Shown here in pieces: positions 18,706 through 26,600 of a DNA stretch of 64,000 nt (position 1 is the first letter of the stretch; every line of letters starts with the position of its first letter). The stretch covers positions 3,472,001-3,536,000 of the forward strand of contig NZ_CP011131.1 of the NCBI RefSeq assembly GCF_001442805.1, written 5' to 3'. The position numbers were made by a program, and so were the translations under genes. The DNA comes from Lysobacter gummosus (lineage in GTDB: Bacteria > Pseudomonadota > Gammaproteobacteria > Xanthomonadales > Xanthomonadaceae). The notes beneath the pieces were generated by a model, which was not told the DNA's origin, searched no databases, and saw nothing but the letters and a program-made list of their open reading frames with translations.

Positions 18706-19430
18706 GGGCGCCGCTAGTAACTCGCGAGACCGATGGACACCCGAAGGGCGGCGCACATGGACGTGCGCCGGGTCCCGCCGTGGGCAGGATGCCCACTGCG
18801 GGACCTGCCTGCGCAGGCACCGTACTCGTGGCTCTTGATTCGAAACAGCCCAAAGCGTTTTCTTTGGTTACTTTTGACCGAAGGAAATCCCGTGGGACTT
18901 TGTCGCTTTGGACAAAGAAAGTGACCCGCCGCTCCATGGCGGAAGCTTTAGGCGTTTGATCTTGCTTTCGCTCTTGCTCTTGCTCTTGCTCTTGCTCTCG
19001 CTCTTGCTCTCGCTCTTGCTTGAGGCTTCTTTTGCTCGTCATTCCCGCGAACGCGGGAATCCAGGGCCTTTCGTGCGAGAACGTTTGAAGTCTCTGGATT
19101 CCCGCGTTCGCGGGAATGACGGTAGGTGGGAGTGTGTAGGCCTGGCTGTTTCGATCAGGGACTTCCGTTTCAGAAGCCTTAGAAGCCACAAGCAAGATCA
19201 AACGCTAAACGCTTCCGCCATAAAGCGGCGGGTCACTTTCTTTGTCCAAAGCGACAAAGAAAGTAACCAAAGAAAACGCTTTGGCTGTTTCGAGTCAAAA
19301 GCCACGAGTGCGTAGCCTGCGCAGGCAGGTACCACATTGGGCATCCTGCCCAAGGTGGCACCCGGCGCACGTCCATGTGCGCCGCCCTTCGGGTGTCCAT
19401 CGGTCTCGCGAGTTACTAGCTGCGCCGGGC
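18706..19430. repeat. Composite inverted repeat A: long left arm, central palindrome, short right arm
   Basis: The left arm spans 18706-18960 and the right arm, inverted, 19196-19430. Both carry the order GCGCCGCTAGTAACTCGCGAG, a GGCGCAC/GTGCGCC hairpin, a 33-nt hairpin (18772-18804 and 19329-19361), a TGCCTGCGCAGGCA dyad, TTTCTTTGGTTAC and a CCGCC/GGCGG hairpin. The left arm has about 25 extra bases (GACCGAAGGAAATCCCG region). Inside are a GCTCTT hexamer tract at 18960-19020 and a family 2 palindrome at 19037-19122. Short open frames in it are not supported as genes. It sits between convergent genes. Confidence 0.85.
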
Positions 19431-19549
19431 AACAACTAAAGCTAAGCAACAACAACAGCGCCAGCAACGGCAACAGCAACGGCAACGGCGAGATCGCCCG
19501 CAACGATAAGAGCAACGAACCGATATCTTCGCCCCTGCCCGCCACCAAT
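19431..19549. repeat. Degenerate GCAACG outer tract of composite A
   Basis: The segment is dominated by GCAACA, GCAACG and GGCAACGGC words, the complement of the GTTGCC tract seen outside other copies. It ends at the terminator of the RDD gene and contains no gene. Confidence 0.6.
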
Positions 19550-19587
19550 AAAAAACGCGCCGATGCTCTCGCATCGACGCGTTTTTT
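19550..19587 (-). terminator. Bidirectional intrinsic terminator after the RDD gene
   Basis: An AAAAAACGCG arm on one side and CGCGTTTTTT on the other flank a CGATGC/GCATCG stem with a TCTC loop. Read on the minus strand it follows the RDD gene stop by about 57 bases and ends in a T run. It would also stop transcription from the left. Confidence 0.85.
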
Positions 19588-19644
19588 GTTGCTGGAAGAT
19601 CCGGCGAATCCGCTACTGCGAATCCCCAGTCCCCCACCACCGAA

Positions 19645-20157
19645 TCAGCGCGCGATCACAACCCGCGTACCGGCGATCTGGTCGTGCAGGCAGCGGCGAT
19701 CTTCACGGAAGATCATCAGCACATCGACCAGCGCCACCACCGCGCCCAGGCACGGGATGATGCCCACGCCCTGCGAGAACAGATAACGCTTGCCCAGCAG
19801 CGTGCCGATGCTCGGCTTCTGGCCGTCGAGATCGACGATCTTGATCTTCATGACCTTCTTGCCCCAGGTCTGGCCGGTCTGGCTCAGCGGCAGGTACTGC
19901 ACCGCGAAGAACAGCAGCAGGCCGCCGATGCCCCACAGGATCTGCAGGCCATAGGGTTGCTGACCGGTTTGCGAGGCTTCCATGACGGCGTTGAAGTAGC
20001 CACCGATAAACATCAGCGGCAGCATCAACACCAGCATGATGACGCCGTCGATGATCGCCGCGACCAGACGCACGCCGCGATCGGCCAGTTCCTGGTTGCC
20101 GGTGTCGGGTGTGGCCAGCGACGACTGCGGGCTCTGATAAGGGTTCTGCGGGTCCAT
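19645..20157 (-). CDS. RDD family membrane protein
   Basis: The 170-residue protein begins MDPQNPYQSP, and the RDD domain follows: DRGVRLVAAIIDGVI near residue 30, two hydrophobic segments at about 35-55 and 75-97, and the conserved TWGKKVMKIKIVDLDG after them. A third segment ends in FREDRRCLHDQIAGT. The start at 20157 has GGAG about 9 bases upstream; an ATG ten codons earlier is less likely. RDD proteins are inner-membrane proteins, some linked to ion exchange. Substrate is unknown. Confidence 0.88.
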   Translation of the reverse strand: MDPQNPYQSPQSSLATPDTGNQELADRGVRLVAAIIDGVIMLVLMLPLMFIGGYFNAVMEASQTGQQPYGLQILWGIGGLLLFFAVQYLPLSQTGQTWGKKVMKIKIVDLDGQKPSIGTLLGKRYLFSQGVGIIPCLGAVVALVDVLMIFREDRRCLHDQIAGTRVVIAR

Positions 20158-20399
20158 TCGTTTACTCCTTGCGGGTTGATAGGGCATCCGCGGTTCCCCG
20201 CCGCGGCGCCTTGGGTTTGCCCGGCGAAGATAACAGGACCAGGGCGTAATCGACGCGTCGAATCGCAGCCAATTCGCATCCGATTATCTGCCCGGGCGGC
20301 GCGGCCCGCGCACGCGGGCACGCCAAGGGGCGCGCGCGCCCTGCCTGGGTCGGTAAAAACGGTCGAAACGGCCGGTCCCGGCGGGCCCGGCCGGGGCGC

Positions 20400-20972
20400 T
20401 CAGGTCCGCGGCAGGGTGACGCCGGTCTGGCCCTGGTACTTGCCGCCGCGGTCCTTGTAGGAGGTCTCGCAGACCTCGTCGGACTGGAAGAACAGCATCT
20501 GCGCCACGCCCTCGTTGGCGTAGATGCGCGCCGGCAGCGGCGTGGTGTTGCTGAATTCCAGGGTCACGTGGCCTTCCCACTCCGGCTCCAGCGGGGTCAC
20601 ATTGACGATGATGCCGCAGCGCGCGTAGGTGCTCTTGCCCAGGCAGACCACCAGCACGTCGCGCGGGATGCGGAAGTACTCGACCGTGCGCGCCAGGGCG
20701 AAGGAGTTCGGCGGGATGATGCACACGTCGTTTTCGATATCGACGAAGCTGCCCGGGTCGAAATGCTTCGGATCGACGATGGTCGAGTTGATGTTGGTGA
20801 ACACCTTGAACTCGCGCGAGCAGCGCACGTCGTAGCCGTAGCTGGAGGTGCCGTAGCTGACGATGCGCTGGCCGTCGGCGGCGTGCTTGACCTGACCGGC
20901 CTCGAACGGCTCGATCATGCCGCCGGGCTGCTCGGACATGCGGCGGATCCAACGGTCGGACTTGATGCTCAT
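20400..20972 (-). CDS. dcd: dCTP deaminase
   Basis: The 190-residue enzyme deaminates dCTP to dUTP for thymidylate synthesis. The sequence matches the family along its length, with [24 protein letters not shown] and the catalytic block [17 protein letters not shown] (Glu139). It ends [10 protein letters not shown] as usual. The ATG at 20972 gives the standard [12 protein letters not shown] start; a TTG four codons earlier is possible. It lies downstream of mrp in the same direction. Confidence 0.96.
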   Translation of the reverse strand: MSIKSDRWIRRMSEQPGGMIEPFEAGQVKHAADGQRIVSYGTSSYGYDVRCSREFKVFTNINSTIVDPKHFDPGSFVDIENDVCIIPPNSFALARTVEYFRIPRDVLVVCLGKSTYARCGIIVNVTPLEPEWEGHVTLEFSNTTPLPARIYANEGVAQMLFFQSDEVCETSYKDRGGKYQGQTGVTLPRT

Positions 20973-21100
20973 GCGGTGTTCCAATCAGGGCGCGGCGGGG
21001 CCGCGCGAACGAACGACAGGGAAGGCGGCGATTGTAAGGGCTGCGGCGCGGGCGCAGGAATCGGCGCCGCAACGGCCGCGGCCGATCCGGCGCATCCGGC

Positions 21101-22168
21101 TCAACCCAGCAGCGAGGCGGAAATCGACGGGGTGACCCGCGGACGCCGCGCCAGTTGCACGGCCAGGCACCGCGCCGCGCCGCGATAGGCGTGCGCGGCG
21201 GCCGAATCGGGCTGGGCCACGACCACCGGCACGCCGGCGTCGCCCTGCTCGCGGATGGCGATCTCCAGCGGCAGGCTGCCCAGCAGCGGCACGCCGTACT
21301 GCGCCGCCATGCGCGCGCCGCCGCCTTCGCCGAACAGATGCTCGGCGTGGCCGCAGTTCGAGCAGATGTGCACGGCCATGTTCTCGATCAGGCCCAGCAC
21401 CGGCACCTGCACCTTCTCGAACATGCGCAGCGCCTTGCGCGCGTCCAGCGTGGCCACGTCCTGCGGCGTGGTCACGATCACCGCGCCGGCCACGGGAATC
21501 TTCTGCGACAAGGTCAGCTGGATGTCGCCGGTGCCCGGCGGCAGATCGACGATCAGATAATCCAGCTCGCTCCACTGGGTGTCGTTGAGCAAGGTGGTCA
21601 GCGCCGAGGTCGCCATCGGGCCGCGCCAGATCATCGGCGTGTCCTGTTCGACCAGCGGGCCGATCGACATGGCCTCGATGCCGTGCGCGCGCAGCGGCTC
21701 GATGTGCTTGCCGTCCGGGCTGTCGGGCTTGCCGTGGACGCCGAGCATGGTCGGCACGCTGGGGCCGTAGATGTCCGCGTCGAGCACGCCGACGCGGGCG
21801 CCGTCGGCGGCCAGGGCCAGGGCCAGATTGACCGCGGTGGTGGACTTGCCCACCCCGCCCTTGCCCGAGCCGATCGCGATCACGTTGCGCACGTTCGGCA
21901 GCGGCGACAGGTTGGGCTGGACCGCGTGCGAAACGATGCGCGAATTCAATTCCAGGCTGGCCAGGCTCAGGCCCTGCGGCGCCAGCAGCGCGGCGATCGC
22001 CGCCTCCAGGCCCGCGCGCAGGCCCTGCAACGGATAACCGGCGTGGATGGAAACCGCGACCCGGCCTTCGCCGACGCCGGCGCGCACGCGCGCCTCGCTG
22101 TCGCTCAGGCTCAGGTCGGTGTCGGGGAGGGTCAGGGCCGCGATGGCCGCTTGCAGGTTCTCGCTCAT
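21101..22168 (-). CDS. mrp: Mrp/ApbC-family iron-sulfur cluster carrier ATPase
   Basis: The 355-residue protein has an N-terminal DUF59-like domain (residues 1-80) and a MinD-like P-loop domain with the deviant Walker A SGKGGVGKST at 101-110. It also has DADIYGPSVP and VDLPPGTGD. The CSNCGH motif supplies the CxxC that binds a bridging 4Fe-4S cluster. Members load iron-sulfur clusters onto apoproteins. It is transcribed away from the TonB receptor gene and dcd follows, about 130 bases after its stop. Confidence 0.94.
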   Translation of the reverse strand: MSENLQAAIAALTLPDTDLSLSDSEARVRAGVGEGRVAVSIHAGYPLQGLRAGLEAAIAALLAPQGLSLASLELNSRIVSHAVQPNLSPLPNVRNVIAIGSGKGGVGKSTTAVNLALALAADGARVGVLDADIYGPSVPTMLGVHGKPDSPDGKHIEPLRAHGIEAMSIGPLVEQDTPMIWRGPMATSALTTLLNDTQWSELDYLIVDLPPGTGDIQLTLSQKIPVAGAVIVTTPQDVATLDARKALRMFEKVQVPVLGLIENMAVHICSNCGHAEHLFGEGGGARMAAQYGVPLLGSLPLEIAIREQGDAGVPVVVAQPDSAAAHAYRGAARCLAVQLARRPRVTPSISASLLG

Positions 22169-22697
22169 ACCGGCGATCCGGTCGGGCGCGGAATTCGATA
22201 GCGCATGGGGACTCGATCAGGGGAATGCCGCCGCGGCGGCCGATGCACATGGTAAAGCCTGCGACCGGCGGCGTCCGCTCGCGTGCGGACCCGCGCGGGT
22301 GCCGCGACGGCTGCGGCCGGACGGGTCCGCCCGGCCCGAATCCGGTCGAAGCCGGGCTGGGCCGGCTTTGTTAATACCACCACTCAAAAGTGCATAATTC
22401 CGTCGCACATTGTGACGCGTATAACGAAACCGCAACCGCGCCGGGCCAGCCTTTGAAATCCTCGGAATTTGACTGATCGCACATAAAAAAACACAACACT
22501 GCATTGTATTCAGTCACTTGAGTGTTGGAATTCGGCAAAGCCATGCAGCCAAACCGGCACCCTAAAAATTATTACAGCCGTGTTAAGTTCAGGTTTGTAA
22601 AAGGATTGTTAACGCCCTGGAAGGCAACCCGAAAACGCAGATCCACACAAATAGATCAGCTCCACGATTCCAGTTCTCAGCTAGGGGGAAACACCTG
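22169..22697. promoter_or_regulatory. AT-richer divergent control region between mrp and the TonB receptor
   Basis: The 529-base gap is AT-rich compared with the flanks from about 22370 on. Dyads include CACTCAAAAGTG at 22381-22392, CGTCGCACATTGTGACG at 22401-22417 and AACACT/AGTGTT arms at 22495-22526. Words TTGTAA and GTTAAC near 22595-22613 may be promoter parts. A GGGGGAA ribosome site lies just before ATG 22698. No clear -35/-10 pair can be fixed by eye, and no gene is seen. Confidence 0.5.
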
Positions 22698-25691
22698 ATG
22701 GCAGTACATATCCACGGCCTGCAACGCAGCAGGCTGACGGCCGCGGTCGTCTGCGCGATCCTGATTTCGGCCAGCGGCGCCGGTTACGCCGCCGAAGATG
22801 CGGCCAAGGCCGACGGCGCCGCCGCCACGCCCACCGACATCGACGCGGTCACCGTGACCGGCTCGCGCATCAAGCGCGTCGGCTTCGTCACCCCGTCGCC
22901 GGTGATCGGCATCAGCTCGGAAGAAATCCGCTCCACCGGCGCTGTGACCATCGCCGACCTGATGACCACTCTGCCGCAGCTGTCGGCGACCTACACCCTG
23001 GGCAACTCGACCCGCTCGATCGGCACCGCCGGCCTGGGCCTGCTCGACCTGCGCGGCCTGGGCACCACCCGCACCCTGGTGCTGGTCAACGGCCGTCGCC
23101 ACGTCGGCGGCTTGTCCGGTTCGACCGCGGTCGACGTCAACACCATCCCGGTGGAACTGATCGAACGCGTGGAAGTGATCACCGGCGGCGCCTCGGCCGT
23201 CTACGGCGCCGACGCGGTGGCCGGCGTGGTCAACTTCATCATGAAGAAGAAGTTCGACGGTTATGAGCTGCGCGCCCAGACCGGCGACGCCAGCGAAGGC
23301 GACTTCAGCCGTTCCTTCGCCAGCTTCACCGGCGGCAACGAATTCGCCGGCGGCAAGGGCAGCATCGTGTACTCGGCCGAGTACAGCAAGCAGGACCGTT
23401 TCGGCCGAGGCGATCGCAAGATCGGCCGCGAGTTCATGGTCAGCATGCCGAACCCGAACTACAACCCGGCGCTGCCGCCGACGCAGGAAAACCCGCAGCG
23501 CGTCTTCATGGGCCCGGGCGGCAACTCCAGCATTTCCTACGGCGGCACTTTCAACGCAGGCGGCACGCGCTACCAGTTCAACCCCGACGGCACCTTCCGC
23601 CCGACCCGTTTCGACGGCCCGCGCGATGGACCGAACACCTGCGTGAACTGCGACTTCGTCGACCTCAACGGCGTGGCCGACCTGCAGCCGGGCTTCGACC
23701 GCTACAGCGTCAACACGCTGCTGAACTACGACATCAACGAAAACCACAAGTTCTTCTTCGAAGGCAAGTACACCAAGACCGAGTCGGACTTCCTGGCTCA
23801 ACCCAGCTTCGACCAGCCGCTGCGCATTCGCCGCGACAACGCGCTGCTGTCGCCGCAGCTGGCCGCGCTGATGGACGCCAACGGCCTCAACAGCCTCACC
23901 GACCGCGCCAAGATGCTGCAGGTCTCGCGTTTCAACGTCGACGCCGGCCGTCGCGGCGAGAACGTCGAGCGCAAGACCCAGCGCTACGTCGCCGGTTTCG
24001 AAGGCTTCCTGAGCGAGAACTGGACCTATGAAGTGTCCGGCGTCTACGGCAAGACCGAAATCGACCGCCTGAACCTCAACAACCGCATCAACGACCGCTG
24101 GCAGGCCGGCATGGACGTGGTGCGCGACGCCAGCGGCAATCTGGCCTGCCGCGTCTCGGTCGATCCCAACGCGATCAACCCGAACACCGGCGTGCGTTAC
24201 CTCGACCTGTCGCGCCAGGGCTGCGTGCCCTTCAGCATCTTCGGCAACGGCGCGGTCAATCCGCAGGCGGCGGACTGGTTCAACTACGACGCGGTCAACC
24301 GCACCAAGATCACCCAGCAGGTGTTCAGCGCCTCGGTCGCCAACAGCTCGCTGTTCGAGCTGCCGGCCGGCGGCGTCGGCTTCGCCGGCGGCGTGGAATA
24401 CCGCAAGGAAACCAGCGAAGAGATCACCGATCCGCTGGCCGCGCAGGGCCTGACCTTCCTCAACGCCATTCCCAGCCGCAAGGGCGAATACAGCGTCAAG
24501 GAAATCTTCGCCGAAACCACCATCCCGCTGTTGGCCGATCTGCCGGGCGTGCAGCGCCTGAGCCTGGACCTGGCCGGTCGTTACTCCGACTACAGCACCG
24601 TCGGCGAGACCAAGACCTGGAACGTCGGCCTGGATTGGGCGGTCAACGATTCCTTCCGCGTCCGCGCCAGCCTGGCCCAGGCGGTGCGCGCGCCGAACAT
24701 CGGCGAGCTGTTCAGCCCGCAGACGCAGAACTTCGCGACCATCAATGATCCTTGCGACACCCGTCCGGGCCGCACCAACTCGGTCAACACCGCGGCCAAT
24801 CCGGCGCTGCGCGCAAGCAACTGCGCCGCGCTCGGCCTGCCGGCCAACTACCAGAACACCTACGGCGGCAACTACCCGGGCGTGAGCGGCGGCAACCCCG
24901 ACCTCAACGTCGAGGAAGCGCGTTCGTTCTCCTACGGCTTCGTGTGGCAACCCGAGTTCATCCAGGGCTTCGGCGTGTCGGTGGACTACTGGCGCGTCAA
25001 CCTGAAGGACGCCATCGGCGCGGTCAGCGCCGAGCAGATGGCGACGCGTTGCGTGGACTCCCCTGGCGGCGTCAACAACGACTTCTGCGCGGCGATCAAG
25101 CGCGCTCCGGCGGGCGGCTACATCGATCCGCAGGGCCGCACCTTCCCGGCGGGCACGATCTACAACTGGACCGCGCTCAACGAGAACCTGGCCCGCTCGC
25201 GCCGCGCCGGCGTGGACATCGAAGCCGACTACCGCTTCGAGATGCTGGGCGGCCAGGCTTCGCTGCGCTTCGTCGGCACGCGCCTGATCTCCTCGCGCGA
25301 ATGGGCGTTCCAGGACTTCCCGAACGAGTACAAGGAATACCTGACCTACGTCAGCGATCCGCGCTGGCGCGCCAGCCTCAACGCCAGCTACAAGATCGGC
25401 CAGTGGCGCGCGAGCTGGGACATGCGCTACATCGACGGCAACCTGCGCGTCGAGCCGGGCAGCTACAACAGCAACCCGGGCCAGGTGAATCCGATCCGCA
25501 ACCCGTCGTACACCTACCACAACCTGCAGGTCGGCTATAAGGTCCCGAACACCGGACTGGATCTGTACGTGGGCGCCGACAACGTGTTCGACAAGGATCC
25601 GCCGCTGAACTACTTCGGCGAAGCGGCCGCCAACTCGAACTACGACAACCTCGGCCGTTACGTGTACGCCGGCGCGACCTACAAGTTCTGA
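22698..25691 (+). CDS. TonB-dependent outer membrane receptor
   Basis: The 997-residue protein has a signal peptide ending near GAGYAAED. The plug follows at about residues 50-180 (TVTGSRIKRV, LRGLGTTRTLVLVNGRR, VEVITGGASAVYGADAVAGVVNFIMKK). A long beta-barrel ends in the outer-membrane signature YVYAGATYKF. This large subgroup is expanded in Xanthomonads and Lysobacter and imports oligosaccharides, peptides or siderophores. No catabolic or siderophore gene is adjacent, so the ligand is unknown. A hairpin terminator follows. Confidence 0.94.
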   Translation: MAVHIHGLQRSRLTAAVVCAILISASGAGYAAEDAAKADGAAATPTDIDAVTVTGSRIKRVGFVTPSPVIGISSEEIRSTGAVTIADLMTTLPQLSATYTLGNSTRSIGTAGLGLLDLRGLGTTRTLVLVNGRRHVGGLSGSTAVDVNTIPVELIERVEVITGGASAVYGADAVAGVVNFIMKKKFDGYELRAQTGDASEGDFSRSFASFTGGNEFAGGKGSIVYSAEYSKQDRFGRGDRKIGREFMVSMPNPNYNPALPPTQENPQRVFMGPGGNSSISYGGTFNAGGTRYQFNPDGTFRPTRFDGPRDGPNTCVNCDFVDLNGVADLQPGFDRYSVNTLLNYDINENHKFFFEGKYTKTESDFLAQPSFDQPLRIRRDNALLSPQLAALMDANGLNSLTDRAKMLQVSRFNVDAGRRGENVERKTQRYVAGFEGFLSENWTYEVSGVYGKTEIDRLNLNNRINDRWQAGMDVVRDASGNLACRVSVDPNAINPNTGVRYLDLSRQGCVPFSIFGNGAVNPQAADWFNYDAVNRTKITQQVFSASVANSSLFELPAGGVGFAGGVEYRKETSEEITDPLAAQGLTFLNAIPSRKGEYSVKEIFAETTIPLLADLPGVQRLSLDLAGRYSDYSTVGETKTWNVGLDWAVNDSFRVRASLAQAVRAPNIGELFSPQTQNFATINDPCDTRPGRTNSVNTAANPALRASNCAALGLPANYQNTYGGNYPGVSGGNPDLNVEEARSFSYGFVWQPEFIQGFGVSVDYWRVNLKDAIGAVSAEQMATRCVDSPGGVNNDFCAAIKRAPAGGYIDPQGRTFPAGTIYNWTALNENLARSRRAGVDIEADYRFEMLGGQASLRFVGTRLISSREWAFQDFPNEYKEYLTYVSDPRWRASLNASYKIGQWRASWDMRYIDGNLRVEPGSYNSNPGQVNPIRNPSYTYHNLQVGYKVPNTGLDLYVGADNVFDKDPPLNYFGEAAANSNYDNLGRYVYAGATYKF

Positions 25692-25719
25692 TCGGTCGCG
25701 ATCGCTTCACCGTTGCAAC

Positions 25720-25747
25720 GACAAGCCCGGCTCATGCCGGGCTTGTC
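25720..25747 (+). terminator. Hairpin after the TonB receptor gene
   Basis: GACAAGCCCGGC and GCCGGGCTTGTC pair across a four-base loop, 28 bases after the stop. Only a short GCTTTC follows, so termination strength is uncertain. Confidence 0.75.
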
Positions 25748-25967
25748 GCTTTCGCGGCTCCGGTTCGCCGCGGCCGCCGCGCCGCGACGGGCCGCTTCGC
25801 GCTTCACGCGGCGGCGCCGGCGGCGTTGGCTTCACCCTGGGCCTGAATGCCGGCCGCGCACCGCTTCCATACCCAGGCGGATGCGGTATAAAGACTGCAA
25901 CCGCCATGGCCGGCCTTCGGTCAGCACGCGGTCCGAAACCACGCTCACTGTCTCTGGGAGGGGATAC

Positions 25968-26405
25968 ATGCGCATCAAACTGCTCGCATTACTGTTGCTG
26001 GCGCTGCCGACGGCGGCGTTCGCCCAGGCCACGCCGGTCGGCTCGTGGACCACCATCGACGACAAGACCGGCAAGCCCAAGTCGATCGTCGAAATCTACG
26101 AGGCCAAGGACGGCAGCCTCGCCGGCCGGGTCAACGAAGTCCTGCAATCCGACCGTGGCCCCAATCCGCTGTGCGACAAGTGCTCGGGCGAACGCAAGGG
26201 CAAGCCGGTCAAGGGCATGGTCATCCTGTGGGGCGTGCGCAAGGACGGCGACACCTGGGACGGCGGCCAGATCCTCGACCCGGCCACCGGCAAGATCTAC
26301 TCGGTCAAGATCACCCCCATCGACAGCGGCAAGAAGCTCGAGGTGCGCGGCTTCATGGGCTTCTCGCTGCTCGGCCGCACCCAGACCTGGGGGCGTCACG
26401 AATAA
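25968..26405 (+). CDS. DUF2147 secreted protein
   Basis: The 145-residue protein has a signal peptide ending AAFAQ, then the DUF2147 pattern: PVGSWTTIDDKTGKPKSIVEIY, a Cys pair in NPLCDKCSG, MVILWGVRKDGDTWDGGQILDP and a GRTQTW end. The fold is a small lipocalin-like barrel and the function is unknown. GGAGGGG lies 8-14 bases upstream of ATG 25968. It has its own terminator. Confidence 0.88.
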   Translation: MRIKLLALLLLALPTAAFAQATPVGSWTTIDDKTGKPKSIVEIYEAKDGSLAGRVNEVLQSDRGPNPLCDKCSGERKGKPVKGMVILWGVRKDGDTWDGGQILDPATGKIYSVKITPIDSGKKLEVRGFMGFSLLGRTQTWGRHE

Positions 26406-26431
26406 GTCCCGGCCGGTCCGTATGTTCATGG

Positions 26432-26460
26432 AAACCCGGCTTCGGCCGGGTTTCTTGTTT
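26432..26460 (+). terminator. Intrinsic terminator after the DUF2147 gene
   Basis: AAACCCGGC and GCCGGGTTT pair across a TTCG loop, followed by TCTTGTTTTT. It lies about 27 bases after the stop codon. Confidence 0.85.
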
Positions 26461-26600
26461 TTGAGCCGCACCTTCCGGCCTCGGTCGGGTTTCTCAGATT
26501 CTGCGCACGCGTACCCTCCGAACCCCGAAACGCTCGCCCCCGCGCCAAGCCCGCGCGGGTCGCATGCCATAATTCACGACCAACCACGGCCCATCCGCTT

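Noticed and set aside
18733..18924. Short frames inside repeat arms starting MDVRRVPPWAGC or reading SRVTS...
   Set aside because: The peptides recur only because the DNA recurs. Copies differ by one-base indels (for example near 18731 versus 52699, and in the AAACAGCC(C)AAAG word of copy C) that break frame, and substitutions follow base pairing rather than synonymous positions.
18961..19036. Possible CRISPR array from short periodic repeats (GCTCTT tract)
   Set aside because: The repeats are 6-base microsatellite units with no spacers, and no cas gene is in the window.
22677..25520. 947-residue open frame on the minus strand opposite the TonB receptor
   Set aside because: It is the mirror of a GC-rich real gene. 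The plus-strand frame has signal peptide, plug and barrel motifs; the minus frame has no recognisable domain and Val/Ala/Arg/Gly-rich composition.
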